Of a stretch of DNA of 64,000 nucleotides, positions 9,784-18,896 are shown one piece after another (the stretch's first letter is position 1; every line of letters starts with the position of its first letter). A program made the position numbers and the translations under genes. The stretch comes from Phycisphaerae bacterium (GTDB lineage Bacteria > Planctomycetota > Phycisphaerae > Sedimentisphaerales > Anaerohalosphaeraceae). Where the stretch lies: the NCBI GenBank assembly GCA_018052735.1, contig JAGPMT010000003.1, positions 109,057 to 173,056 of the forward strand, in the 5' to 3' direction. The notes under the pieces were generated by a model, which saw nothing but the letters and a program-made list of their open reading frames with translations, had not been told where the DNA came from and did no database searches.

Positions 9784-11001
9784 ATGGGTATGTTTGATAC
9801 AACCGGAAAAGCGCAGGGGAATATTAAACGCAAAGACAGCACGCTGAAAAAACTCCAACGGATGCAGAAAGCACTGCATCACGAAGAACCAGACCGTGTG
9901 CCGATAAGCGATTTTTTCTGGGGCAGTTTCATTCAGCGCTGGCGTAAGGAGCTGAACCTTGCCGGCGATGCAAATCCGTACTATTATTACGACTTGGACT
10001 GGATTGTTACTGTTCCGAATATGGACCCATTCATTCGGCCGTTTGAAATGCTTGAAGAAAGCAGTAAACAGGTTATTGTCAAAACCGGTTTCGGCGCCGT
10101 CATTCGCAAAAAGTTCGATGCACCCATGCCCGAATTTATTGCTTTTGAGACAGATACGATTGATAAGCTTGAAGCCCTGGAGTTTGATGACCCTTGGGAC
10201 CGCCGCCGCTATTTTGAAGCGGGCGACAACCAGATTGCCGGAGTGGGGGATGGTTTTGAGCGAAATTCCCCGCCCTGGATTGAGACGGTACAATCGCTAC
10301 GGCCGGATTTTCCTGTCTTCGGCAGCATCATCGAATGCAACGAATGTCTGACCCGGCTGATCGGCCCGGCCAATAATATGCTCTGGATTGGTATGTACCC
10401 CGAACGAATGGGCAGGATAATTGCCCACATCGGCGAGTTTTATTTCGAGTGTGCAAAAGCACAGATTCACGCCGCAAGAGGACTTTTGGACGGCTTTGTC
10501 ATCTGGGGAGATGTGGCATACAAAAACAGCATGTTTTTTTCGCCCGATTACTGGCGACGGTATTTCAAGCCGGCTGTCAAAGCGATTGCCGACTATGCCC
10601 ATGAACAAGGACTGATGGTGATTTATCACGGCTGCGGCAATATCAATGCAATTCTGCCCGATTATATCGAAATAGGCATCGATGCCCTGAACCCGCTGGA
10701 GGCCAAGGCCGGATTGGATGCTGTGGAGCTTCGGAGACAATACGGACACAAACTCGGCATCTGCGGAAACAGTAATATTCAAATTTGGGAGTCGAATGAC
10801 AAAGAAGCAATTCGCAAGGAAGTCCTTCGCAAGCTGAATGCAGCCAAAGGCGGCGGCTATATTTTCCAGTCTGATCATTCGGTCGCCAGCAATGTATCCG
10901 GCCATACCTATGATTATATTGTAAAGTTGGTTCGCCAATACGGAAACTATCCGCTTCATTTAGGCCAGTATAATCCGTCATTTGTCGGCGACTGTATTTA
11001 A
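9784..11001 (+). CDS. URO-D-fold protein of unknown function in the rhamnose cluster
   Basis: The 405-residue soluble protein belongs to the uroporphyrinogen decarboxylase/MtaA superfamily. An N-terminal MQKALHHEEPDRVPI motif, a central GPANNMLWIGMYPE, the GLLDGFVIWGDVAYKNSMFFSPDYWRRYF stretch and the C-terminal IYHGCGNINAILPDYIEIGIDALNPLE are typical. True heme-pathway HemE is smaller and N-terminally different, so porphyrin chemistry is unlikely. Members of this group recur in sugar-catabolic clusters of Planctomycetota and relatives with no assigned reaction. The position behind RhaT suggests a role in rhamnose or methylated-sugar metabolism (inference). It is the last plus-strand gene before a convergent operon. 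Confidence 0.8.
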   Translation: MGMFDTTGKAQGNIKRKDSTLKKLQRMQKALHHEEPDRVPISDFFWGSFIQRWRKELNLAGDANPYYYYDLDWIVTVPNMDPFIRPFEMLEESSKQVIVKTGFGAVIRKKFDAPMPEFIAFETDTIDKLEALEFDDPWDRRRYFEAGDNQIAGVGDGFERNSPPWIETVQSLRPDFPVFGSIIECNECLTRLIGPANNMLWIGMYPERMGRIIAHIGEFYFECAKAQIHAARGLLDGFVIWGDVAYKNSMFFSPDYWRRYFKPAVKAIADYAHEQGLMVIYHGCGNINAILPDYIEIGIDALNPLEAKAGLDAVELRRQYGHKLGICGNSNIQIWESNDKEAIRKEVLRKLNAAKGGGYIFQSDHSVASNVSGHTYDYIVKLVRQYGNYPLHLGQYNPSFVGDCI

Positions 11002-11158
11002 TCCGCTGCTTTGCGGTAAAACCTCCTGTTTGGGTCGCCCAATCAGCCGAATTATCAAAGGCGGTAAAACGACTATTAGTGATATTTTCCGATACACTGC
11101 TGCGGTTAACCCGTTTTATGTAAGCCGAACCGAAATCGCCAATGCCCAGTATCTATAT

Positions 11159-12115
11159 TTAATCCCCTGACAGCGGCTCCCTGAATTTGATAATATGATA
11201 GAGTGTCTGGTTATAGGGGACTTGGATATGATGGGTGTCAGCTAGCCGTATGACAGCCCCGTTGAGAGCATCAATTTCGGTTTTCTTTTCCGCGTTCATA
11301 TCCTGCAGGGTCGATGAACGATGCTCGGCGGTGTCGGGCACAAGCCGACTGTAGAAGACATCCAGAAAACTGTCTGCATCGTCCCAGTGCGTGCGGTATC
11401 CTGTGCAGGCCAGCACTGCAAATATCTCGCGGATGATGCTGTTCATGATAAAGCGGGTTGATTTATTTTCTGCCAGCGCTCCATAAGGTACATTGAGAAT
11501 AGCTCCAAGAGGATTAAGGGCACAGTTGTAGAGCATTTTAGCCCATAGATCTTTTTCGATATCATTGGTTGGCCGGCAGGGGATGCCGCCACGTGTAATA
11601 GCCGAGCAGAGATTTTGTATTTTTTCGGATGCGGCCGCAAACAATCTTCCTATATGAATTGCATCGGCATGCACAGTGATGACCACTTCATTGGCTTTGG
11701 CTCTGGTAAAACCGGTTATGACGCGGGCGCAGTAAATCTGCTCTTTCGGGAAAAATGAAGAGAAAATCTCTGCATTGCCCCAGCCGTTTTGAAAGAGCAC
11801 AATCCGCGTATCGGCGTCAAAACAGCCGGAATGCCTGCGGATATCTTGAGCCGCCTGCAGGGTATCGTAGGATTTTGTGCAGACCAGTATGTAATCATAA
11901 ATACGTGTAGGCAATGCCTCCAGCGAGCTGTATGAGCCAAACTCCGTCGGGGCAGCGAAAAAGTCTCCGAAAAGTCCTTTTCTAAACAATCCTTCTCTGC
12001 GCAGCTGCAGCACCGTCTGGGGACGGGCAATAATGTCAACGGCAATCTGGGAGTGAATCAGACAGCTTGCAATACCTAATCCTACTGCACCTCCGCCGTA
12101 AATCAGTACATTCAT
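11159..12115 (-). CDS. Ketopantoate reductase (PanE/ApbA) family dehydrogenase
   Basis: This is an NAD(P)H-dependent 2-keto acid reductase of the 6-phosphogluconate-dehydrogenase-like fold. The N-terminal dinucleotide motif MNVLIYGGGAVGLGIAS, the ILVCTKSYDT stretch, QNGWGN, and the C-domain ekdLWAKMLYNCALNPLGA with the conserved Lys and Asn are all present. The start at 12115 puts the Rossmann strand at the N-terminus as in the family. A TTG at 12154 would add 13 residues and has a slightly better-spaced purine-rich site, so the true start is open. Neighbouring genes do not show pantothenate synthesis, and paralogues often reduce other keto acids, so the substrate is uncertain. It lies behind the ABM gene on the same strand. 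Confidence 0.85.
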   Translation of the reverse strand: MNVLIYGGGAVGLGIASCLIHSQIAVDIIARPQTVLQLRREGLFRKGLFGDFFAAPTEFGSYSSLEALPTRIYDYILVCTKSYDTLQAAQDIRRHSGCFDADTRIVLFQNGWGNAEIFSSFFPKEQIYCARVITGFTRAKANEVVITVHADAIHIGRLFAAASEKIQNLCSAITRGGIPCRPTNDIEKDLWAKMLYNCALNPLGAILNVPYGALAENKSTRFIMNSIIREIFAVLACTGYRTHWDDADSFLDVFYSRLVPDTAEHRSSTLQDMNAEKKTEIDALNGAVIRLADTHHIQVPYNQTLYHIIKFREPLSGD

Positions 12116-12173
12116 CCTCTGTTTTTGGCTCCGATAAAAACGCAATAATTTCAAAACAATGTCCCGCCGTTTT

Positions 12174-12470
12174 TTAGTTGGGAAGGCTTACCATTGTATA
12201 GTTAATACTCCTGCGAGGCTGGGCCATCATATCGGCGACGGTGTCACGCCATTTTTGGTAATGTGCGGTCCCTTTATGAGTTGTAGCGTCCTGTTGCGAG
12301 CGGTAAATCTCGACCAGCAGAAAGCGGCTGGGTTCGTCCTGCTGTTGGAGCACGTCGAACTGTATAACTCCCGGTTCTTGACGACTGTGACGGGCATTTT
12401 CAACAGTGGCAGCCTTAAATTTGTCTATGTAATCCTTTTTGACATCGACAAAGACATGAACAATATGCAT
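12174..12470 (-). CDS. ABM-domain (YgiN/LsrG-like) quinol monooxygenase family protein
   Basis: This 98-residue single-domain protein has a dimeric ferredoxin-like fold. It carries the family pattern [20 protein letters not shown], then [16 protein letters not shown] and [25 protein letters not shown]. Relatives act as quinol monooxygenases or as the autoinducer-processing LsrG; here the substrate is unknown. AAAGGA lies about eight bases upstream of the ATG. It is the first gene of a two-gene minus-strand unit with the PanE-like dehydrogenase, about 20-60 bp apart depending on that gene's start. Confidence 0.85.
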   Translation of the reverse strand: MHIVHVFVDVKKDYIDKFKAATVENARHSRQEPGVIQFDVLQQQDEPSRFLLVEIYRSQQDATTHKGTAHYQKWRDTVADMMAQPRRSINYTMVSLPN

Positions 12471-12509
12471 TCTTGAATCCTTTTTACGATTGCCTGTAAG
12501 ATTTAAATT

Positions 12510-12755
12510 TCACAATACCTGAAAAAAGAGCAAAAATCTCCCCTGCAGCTGCGAAGAAGATACCTCAATCAAATCCATTTGTCTATATTCTGGATAATGG
12601 CTATGCCGAATATGTGTCGAATAGGAATTAGGTATCCGATAAAAATGTTCCATAGCCCATAATACGGTCTTTTCTTTTGAGAATTGGGAATCAAGCAGAT
12701 AAGGCGGAAAGTTTGAAGTGGAAGCAGATTTTCCATAATTTAACTCCTCAATCAT
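12510..12755 (-). CDS. Possible small hypothetical protein (81 aa)
   Basis: I do not recognise this frame. It encodes 81 mostly polar residues with no transmembrane segment, metal motif or repeat. Its one support is a purine-rich AAGGCGGG eight bases before the ATG. It occupies most of the 377-bp space between the ABM gene and the HAD phosphatase, where nothing else is visible except the HAD promoter. It may be spurious. Confidence 0.22.
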   Translation of the reverse strand: MIEELNYGKSASTSNFPPYLLDSQFSKEKTVLWAMEHFYRIPNSYSTHIRHSHYPEYRQMDLIEVSSSQLQGRFLLFFQVL

Positions 12756-12780
12756 CGAATTACCCGCCTTTTTCGTTCAC

Positions 12781-12809
12781 TTCAGAAGCATCCGGCATTA
12801 TAGTATAAT
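12781..12809 (+). promoter_or_regulatory. Candidate sigma-70-type promoter for the HAD phosphatase gene
   Basis: A perfect TATAAT (12804-12809) follows a weak -35 TTCAGA (12781-12786) at 17 bp. The predicted transcription start would leave a leader of about 30 nt before the ATG at 12848. Confidence 0.4.
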
Positions 12810-12847
12810 TTTATCGCTGGATGTAAAACTGTAAATGGGGAAAACAA

Positions 12848-13624
12848 ATGCTACAGCAGATTCGGAACAAAAAGGCGTTTATCTGCGATATGGATGGAGT
12901 TATTTATCACGGCCGGCGGCTTCTGGATGGTGCGGCGGCCTTTGTGGATTGGCTTAAACGGGAGGGCAAGCAGTATCTGTTTCTGACCAATAGTTCGGAG
13001 CGTTCACCAGCTCATTTGCGATATAAACTGGGGAAAATGGGTATTGAAATCTCGGAAGATCACTTTATGACCAGTGCTTTAGCCACAGCCAGTTTTCTGC
13101 ATTCCCAGAAAGCCGAGGCCCGTGTTTATATGATTGGCGGCAAGGGATTAGAAGAAGCCCTGCGTGAGGCGGGCTGCATTTTGGCCGATGAAAAGCCGGA
13201 CTATGTAGTTATAGGAGAAACCCGGGAATACTCCTATGATAAACTGGAAACGGCGATTTTGGCGGTGCAGGCTGGGGCTAAACTGATCGGCACCAATCCG
13301 GATATATCGGGACCCGGTGAAAAAGGAATTGTGCCGGCCTGCGGGGCATTGACAGCACCGATTGAACTGGTTACTGGCAAAAAGGCGTATTTTATCGGGA
13401 AACCCAATCCCCTGATTATGCGGCATTCTCTCAAACGGCTGGGATGCCGGCGGGAGGACACCGTGATTATAGGAGATCGGATGGATACAGATATTATTGC
13501 GGGGATAGAATCTGAGATTGAAACGGTGCTGGTTTTAAGCGGCATTACCAGCAGACAGGACATGGAACGGTTTGCCTATCGGCCAAGCTTGATTCTTGAC
13601 CATGTGGGGCAAATTGCAGAATAG
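12848..13624 (+). CDS. HAD-IIA phosphatase, NagD/UmpH-like
   Basis: The 258-residue cytoplasmic phosphatase has the HAD motif I DMDGVIY (nucleophile Asp14, acid Asp16), motif II FLTNSS, and motif III/IV with the conserved Lys in IGKPNPLIM and IIGDRMDTDIIAG. A C2-type cap lies between motifs II and III, as in NagD/UmpH, phosphoglycolate phosphatases and p-nitrophenyl phosphatases. Substrates of this group are nucleotides or small phosphosugars and cannot be told apart here. The gene is followed after 63 bp by a small membrane-protein gene and polA. Confidence 0.9.
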   Translation: MLQQIRNKKAFICDMDGVIYHGRRLLDGAAAFVDWLKREGKQYLFLTNSSERSPAHLRYKLGKMGIEISEDHFMTSALATASFLHSQKAEARVYMIGGKGLEEALREAGCILADEKPDYVVIGETREYSYDKLETAILAVQAGAKLIGTNPDISGPGEKGIVPACGALTAPIELVTGKKAYFIGKPNPLIMRHSLKRLGCRREDTVIIGDRMDTDIIAGIESEIETVLVLSGITSRQDMERFAYRPSLILDHVGQIAE

Positions 13625-13687
13625 AAGACATACAAAATCGGTCGATAGTTGATTTTGTCTAAGTATATGTAAAACATAGGTATTCTT

Positions 13688-14116
13688 ATGAAGCCATGGA
13701 CAAAAACAGAACGAATAGCGGTATGCATCGGCTGTTTTATGGCGGTACTTTCTTTCTTTTTGTTGTCTGCAGCGATTCGAAGCATCCGGCAGGCAAATCA
13801 AATGCAGCTCAAGTACAGGCAGATCCAGCCGCTGGTGGACAGAAGCGTAGAATTGAGCCGGCAGATTAATGCTGAACTATGGGCGGTGATGGAAGAGGCC
13901 CAAGCTATTGTTGCTGACCAAGCAAAGCCAGCTGACCAGCAGCCGTCTGATCTCGAACAGCGCCCACAGCTCAACCGGCAGCGAATAGAAGGACTTGCAG
14001 AAATTATGACACAGCAGCAGCGCATTATTGAGCAGATTTGTGAAATCCAGAGACAAAACGGGGATTCTACCCGGACCGAAAGCCCTGAAACCAAGGCTGT
14101 ATTGGAGAAATACTGA
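13688..14116 (+). CDS. Small single-pass membrane protein with coiled coil, upstream of polA
   Basis: I do not recognise a named family. The 142 residues comprise a basic N-terminus, one transmembrane helix (about 10-30, rich in Phe, Leu and Ala) and a long polar Gln/Glu-rich helix-forming tail with two likely coiled-coil parts (about 35-75 and 90-120). The orientation rule (positive residues before the helix) suggests a tail facing the periplasm. The stop is two bases before the polA start, so translation is probably coupled. No functional link to DNA synthesis is implied by the sequence itself. Confidence 0.7.
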   Translation: MKPWTKTERIAVCIGCFMAVLSFFLLSAAIRSIRQANQMQLKYRQIQPLVDRSVELSRQINAELWAVMEEAQAIVADQAKPADQQPSDLEQRPQLNRQRIEGLAEIMTQQQRIIEQICEIQRQNGDSTRTESPETKAVLEKY

Positions 14117-14118
14117 AT

Positions 14119-16887
14119 ATGTCAAAAAAGCTGTATATTATTGACGGCCACGCGCATATTTATGCAGCGTATTATGCGCCGATGCGGCCGCTGACAGCGC
14201 CCAGCGGAGAACCGACCAAGGCGGTATTTGTTTTCACGACAGCCCTTTTAGGACTGATTGAAAAGCACAAGCCGGATATGCTCGCAGTGGCGATGGATTC
14301 CAAGACGCCCAGTTTTCGGGCCAAGATGTATAAAGAATACAAAGCTCATCGGCCGCCTATGCCCGAAGACCTGCCCGGCCAGATCAACCGTATTGAACAG
14401 ATTTTAGAGGCGATGAATATTCCGTTGCTGCGGGTAGACGGCTGGGAGGCCGATGATATTATTGGCACGTTGGCAAAGCAGGCCGCCGTCAGAGGGATTG
14501 ATGCGTATATCTGCTCCAAAGACAAAGATATGCTTCAGCTTCTGGGTGAACATATAATTGCCTATGATGTAAAAACCGATACCGTAACAGATGTAAAAAC
14601 CCTGCAGGACGAAATGGGACTGACACCGCTGCAGATTATTGATATGATGGCTCTGCAGGGCGATGCGGCGGATAATATTCCGGGTGTGCCGGATGTCGGG
14701 CCGAAAACGGCGCTGGAATGGATACGGCAGTATGGTTCGCTGGATAATCTGTATGCCCATGCCGATGAAATTAAAGGCAAGCGGGGCGAGAATCTGCGGG
14801 CATATAAACAGCAGGCGTATTTGAGCCGGGATTTAGTAATTATTAACTGTGCCGCCCCTGTGGAACTGAATGAACAAACCTTTGCACTTCGACCGCCGGA
14901 TAAGGAAAAGCTGGCAGCGATTTATAGAGAATTGGGTTTTACGCGGCTGCTTTCATCGCTGGAAGTGCCCACCGAAGGCGGCAGGACTGCTCAAATGGAG
15001 TCCCAATCTGCCTCTGGCGTTCAGAGAGACCTGTTTGCCCAACCGGAAAAACAGACAGCGTATAAGTCTGGTGCCAAGGGTCATTATGAGCTGATTGATA
15101 CGGTCCTGAAGCTGGAACAATTCGTCAGCGAACTCCAAACACAGCAGCGGTTTGCATTTGATACCGAAACTACCCATATCGACCCGATGCGGGCTGATTT
15201 GGTGGGATTAAGTTTCTCTTGGCAGGCCGGCAGCGCCTATTATCTGCCGGTTAGGGCGCCAATGGGACAGAACCGGCTTGATATGGCTGATGTTCGCAAA
15301 AAGATAGGACCGATTTTAGCTGATAAAAAGCGGTATAAAATCGCCCAAAATCTCAAATATGATTATCTGGTACTGGAAAACGCCGGATTGCCTATAGCGC
15401 TGGAGCCGGGGCGTGTATTTGATACAATGGTGGCCTCGTACTGCCTTAATGCTGACCGCGAGAGTCATAGTATGGATGCGATGGCCAAGGATTATCTGGG
15501 CATCGAACCGATACCCATTTCGGCTTTAATCGGCAAGGGGCGGAATCAGCTGACATTTGATAGGGTTGATACCGCAGCGGCATGCGAGTACTCTGCAGAG
15601 GATGCGGATGTAACCTATCGGCTGTATGAGTATCTGTCCCAGCGGCTGGAGACCGTGCCGGCATTGAAGGATTTATTTGAGACGCTTGAAATGCCTCTGG
15701 TGGAGGTGCTGGCGCGAATGGAGGCCAATGGTGTGTCGCTGGATACGGCGCTGCTGCGAAGAATGTCCGATGAGATGATGCAAACTGCGGAAAAACTTAC
15801 CCATCGGATTTACGCACTGGCCGGCATACCGTTTAATATCGATTCCACCAAGCAGCTTGCCGAGATCCTGTTTGATCGGCTTGGACTGCCCAGCGTGCGA
15901 GCGGGTAAGACCCAGCGGAGTACGGATGCCGATGTTTTGGAAGAATTGAAAAATGCACACCCGATTGTGCCGCTGATAGTGGAATACCGTCAAATTGTCA
16001 AGCTGAAGAATACTTATACTGACAAGCTGGTCCAGTTGATTAATCCGCGTACAAATCGGGTGCATGCTTCGTTCAATCAAACCATTACGGCAACGGGGCG
16101 GCTGTCTTCGTCGGATCCGAACCTGCAGAATATTCCGGTGCGAACGGAACTGGGACGGAAGATACGTTCAGCATTTATTCCGGCTGAAAAGAGCGGCTGC
16201 ATTCTGAGTGCCGACTATTCGCAGATAGAACTGCGGCTGCTGGCGCATTTTTCACGCGATAAGCAGCTTTTGAAAGCATTTGCGGAAAATCAGGATATTC
16301 ATCGCTTTATTGCTTCGCAGGTTTATGGGGTGCCGCTGAATGAAGTGACCAGCGAAATGCGCAATAAGGCAAAGGCGGTGAATTTCGGAATCATTTATGG
16401 GCAAGGCCCCTTCGGATTGTCTAAATCCATCGGGATCAGTCAAGCCGAAGCCAAACAGTTCATTGAAGATTATTACAAGCGGTATCCTGCGATTCGCGAG
16501 TTTATGAATAATGCGATTAACAGGGCTAAAACTCTCGGTTATGCAGAGACAATCCTCCATCGCCGGCGTCCTATCAGCGGACTGTCCAGCAGGAATTTTA
16601 ATGTACGTTCACAGGCAGAACGGCTGACGGTGAATACGATAACCCAAGGATCAGCGGCGGATTTAATTAAAAGGGCAATGATTAATATACACCGCCGGAT
16701 AGAAAGAGACAAGCTGCCTGTCAAGATGATACTTCAAATCCATGATGAGCTGGTTTTTGAATTGCCCCGGCAGGGAGCGGAGGAACATGCCGCCTGGATA
16801 GAAAAAGAAATGGCCGAGGCAATTCAACTGGAAGTGCCGCTGAAGGTGGATGTATCCATCGGCCACAGTTGGCTGACAGAGAAATAG
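14119..16887 (+). CDS. polA: DNA polymerase I with both exonuclease domains
   Basis: The 922-residue enzyme fills gaps and removes RNA primers in replication and repair. The N-terminal 5'-3' exonuclease spans about residues 1-290 (IIDGHAHIYAAYYA, the GWEADDIIGTLA and GDAADNIPGVPDVGPKTA motifs). The 3'-5' proofreading domain is apparently active, with Asp348 and Glu350 in FDTETT, NLKYD, and YSAEDADVTY all intact. The polymerase domain has motif A ADYSQIELRLLAHFS, motif B RNKAKAVNFGIIYG and motif C QIHDELVFEL. Length is normal for a three-domain PolA (E. coli 928). It follows the small membrane protein gene by two bases. Confidence 0.97.
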   Translation: MSKKLYIIDGHAHIYAAYYAPMRPLTAPSGEPTKAVFVFTTALLGLIEKHKPDMLAVAMDSKTPSFRAKMYKEYKAHRPPMPEDLPGQINRIEQILEAMNIPLLRVDGWEADDIIGTLAKQAAVRGIDAYICSKDKDMLQLLGEHIIAYDVKTDTVTDVKTLQDEMGLTPLQIIDMMALQGDAADNIPGVPDVGPKTALEWIRQYGSLDNLYAHADEIKGKRGENLRAYKQQAYLSRDLVIINCAAPVELNEQTFALRPPDKEKLAAIYRELGFTRLLSSLEVPTEGGRTAQMESQSASGVQRDLFAQPEKQTAYKSGAKGHYELIDTVLKLEQFVSELQTQQRFAFDTETTHIDPMRADLVGLSFSWQAGSAYYLPVRAPMGQNRLDMADVRKKIGPILADKKRYKIAQNLKYDYLVLENAGLPIALEPGRVFDTMVASYCLNADRESHSMDAMAKDYLGIEPIPISALIGKGRNQLTFDRVDTAAACEYSAEDADVTYRLYEYLSQRLETVPALKDLFETLEMPLVEVLARMEANGVSLDTALLRRMSDEMMQTAEKLTHRIYALAGIPFNIDSTKQLAEILFDRLGLPSVRAGKTQRSTDADVLEELKNAHPIVPLIVEYRQIVKLKNTYTDKLVQLINPRTNRVHASFNQTITATGRLSSSDPNLQNIPVRTELGRKIRSAFIPAEKSGCILSADYSQIELRLLAHFSRDKQLLKAFAENQDIHRFIASQVYGVPLNEVTSEMRNKAKAVNFGIIYGQGPFGLSKSIGISQAEAKQFIEDYYKRYPAIREFMNNAINRAKTLGYAETILHRRRPISGLSSRNFNVRSQAERLTVNTITQGSAADLIKRAMINIHRRIERDKLPVKMILQIHDELVFELPRQGAEEHAAWIEKEMAEAIQLEVPLKVDVSIGHSWLTEK

Positions 16888-17059
16888 AAGGGATTTCAGG
16901 CGGGCTGGCAGATTGACAGGAGAAAAAGGATTGCTGTTTGCAGCTTGGGTATTAAAAATGTATCGGGGCAAAAGAAATCGTCGTAAATAAAATTGTTGCA
17001 TAAATCGGTCTGAAACAGTATGATATAGGCCGCAAGCTTAACGATAAAGAGTATAAAAT

Positions 17060-18460
17060 ATGGATCCAGATTCTTATGAAGCCAACTTGGAAAAGGCCCG
17101 TGCGTTTTTTGAGCGGGCTGAAGAAGTGGCTGCTACAGACAATTTTGATTATGCAATTGACCTGTACATGGAAGGTCTTCGCTTATCCCCGGATGCCTTG
17201 GAGGATGGCCATGCCCCGCTTCGGCGGCTTGCGTTGATACGTCAGGGAAAAGGAGGGAAAAAACCTTCGGTTCTGGAAAAAATGAAGCATTTGATGAAGG
17301 GCAAAACACCGCTGGAGGATATGCTCAATGCCGAATATCTGCTGGCCAAAGACCCTGATAATTTGTCATATGCAGAATCTCTGCTGAAGGCAGCCGTTGC
17401 AGGGGGGTATTTGCGCACGGCCGAATGGATGGCCCATATTATTTTTGAGGCCAATAAGGCAAGTGACAAACCCAGTTTCGATACTTATATTCTGCTGAAA
17501 AATATGTATAAACAGATGCAGATGTACTCCAATGCGGTGGTGGCCTGTACACTGGCGCTTCAGCTGAAGCCCAACGATAGTATTCTGCGGGACGAACTGC
17601 GCGACTTAAGCGCCAGTATGACGATGGAGAAGGGCAAGTACGGCAAAGGGCAAGATTTTCGGGATTCTATTCGCAACCGGGATGCACAGGAACGTCTTCA
17701 CCGTCAGGATAATATTGTTAAAGACCTTGATGTCAAGCATCAGGCGGTTGAACAAGCCCGCCGGAAAATTCAGCAGGGACAGGCAACAGTAACTAATATT
17801 CTTGAGCTGGCTAATGCGTTGTTTGAGCTTGAAACCCCCGAGGGCGAGGAGGAAGCCCTTACACTGCTGGATAATGCGTACGCCAAATCCAAAGATTTTA
17901 CTTTTATGAAGCGGCATGGGGAGTTTCGCATTAAAAAGCTGAAAAACCATATCCGTCAGCTTACGACAGCAACTGAAAAGGAACCGCAAAATCAGGCACT
18001 GCAGAAACAGCTGCAGCAGGCAATGCACCAGCTGGATGAGGTTGAACTGGATCATTACCGCAAATGTGTAGATAATTATCCGACGGATCTTCGGATGAAA
18101 TATGATTACGGCCGCTGCCTTATTAAAAGTCAGGAATTTGACCGGGCAATCCCGCTGTTTCAGGAGGCCCAAAAGGACCCGCGTTTGAAGGCAGCGGCGA
18201 TGGATAAAATGGGGCTCTGTTTTCTGTTAAAAGGATGGACAGAGGATGCTATAGAAATTTTTCAAAAAGCGCTGGACAACTGTCCGAATCGGGAAGGCCC
18301 CTTGGCAAAAGACATAACTTATAATCTGGCAAGAGCTTATGAATCGAACGGTAATTCTGAAGAAGCGTTGAAACTCTACCGGAAATTAGCCCTAATTGAT
18401 TTTAGTTTTAAAGATGTAGGGCAGCGTATTGACAATTTAAGAAAAAATAATGTAAAATAG
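17060..18460 (+). CDS. Tetratricopeptide-repeat protein
   Basis: The 466-residue protein has no signal peptide. It starts with TPR-like helices (FFERAEEVAATDNFDYAIDLYMEGLRLSPDA) and ends with clearer TPR units (about 345-455, for example RMKYDYGRCLIKSQEFDRAIPLFQEAQK and YNLARAYESNGNSEEALKLYRKLA). The centre (about 190-320) is charged and probably helical or coiled coil. Such proteins act as scaffolds; no enzymatic domain is visible. The gene stands between polA and rpsT, and the rpsT promoter lies in its last codons. I believe similar proteins are common in Phycisphaerae, but cannot verify it here. Confidence 0.8.
   Translation: MDPDSYEANLEKARAFFERAEEVAATDNFDYAIDLYMEGLRLSPDALEDGHAPLRRLALIRQGKGGKKPSVLEKMKHLMKGKTPLEDMLNAEYLLAKDPDNLSYAESLLKAAVAGGYLRTAEWMAHIIFEANKASDKPSFDTYILLKNMYKQMQMYSNAVVACTLALQLKPNDSILRDELRDLSASMTMEKGKYGKGQDFRDSIRNRDAQERLHRQDNIVKDLDVKHQAVEQARRKIQQGQATVTNILELANALFELETPEGEEEALTLLDNAYAKSKDFTFMKRHGEFRIKKLKNHIRQLTTATEKEPQNQALQKQLQQAMHQLDEVELDHYRKCVDNYPTDLRMKYDYGRCLIKSQEFDRAIPLFQEAQKDPRLKAAAMDKMGLCFLLKGWTEDAIEIFQKALDNCPNREGPLAKDITYNLARAYESNGNSEEALKLYRKLALIDFSFKDVGQRIDNLRKNNVK
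18429..18458 (+). promoter_or_regulatory. Promoter for rpsT inside the end of the TPR gene
   Basis: A consensus -35 TTGACA (18429-18434) and -10 TAAAAT (18453-18458) are separated by 18 bp. They overlap the last codons of the TPR gene and leave a leader of about 60 nt before the GTG start of rpsT. This would give S20 its own transcription. Confidence 0.6.
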
Positions 18461-18526
18461 CTGTTTTCTTTTGAAATCAGATAATTTTATTTCAGACTAT
18501 TAAAATCGGAAATTTAGGAGTAAACA

Positions 18527-18805
18527 GTGGCACATTCATTATCAGCCAAAAAAAGAGTTCGTCAGAATGCCAAGCGTCGGGCGATAAATCGGGCCCGCAA
18601 AAGTATGATTAAGACTCAAATAAAGCATCTCGAATCGGCATTGAATGCCGGCGATGCAGAAAAAGCCAAAGAACAGTTTCGGTCGCTGGCACGGCGTCTG
18701 GATAAGGTTGCTTCCACGAGTACGATGCATAAAAACACGGCAGCCCGTATCAAATCGCGAATGGCTCGAAAAGTTAATAAACTGGCGGCTAAAACCGCTG
18801 GCTAA
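18527..18805 (+). CDS. rpsT: 30S ribosomal protein S20
   Basis: The 92-residue, highly basic helical protein binds 16S rRNA early in 30S assembly. The sequence AHSLSAKKRVRQNAKRRAINRARKS and the C-terminal TSTMHKNTAARIKSRMARKVNK match S20. Translation starts at GTG 18527 with AGGAG seven bases upstream. S20 genes often use weak start codons because S20 represses its own translation in E. coli; the GTG here is compatible with that. A strong intrinsic terminator follows. Confidence 0.97.
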   Translation: MAHSLSAKKRVRQNAKRRAINRARKSMIKTQIKHLESALNAGDAEKAKEQFRSLARRLDKVASTSTMHKNTAARIKSRMARKVNKLAAKTAG

Positions 18806-18837
18806 TTTGGACAAGGCAAGTTTTGTTTTAGATAGTA

Positions 18838-18878
18838 AGGCGTCCGGCCGATATAAGTATCGGCTGGACGCCTTTTTT
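18838..18878 (+). terminator. Rho-independent terminator after rpsT
   Basis: A 15-bp stem (arms 18838-18852 and 18859-18873, one G-U wobble) with loop ATAAGT is followed by a run of T. It ends 19 bp before the rnr start, separating S20 from RNase R transcription. Confidence 0.9.
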
Positions 18879-18896
18879 GTGCCTTTTTGAACAATT

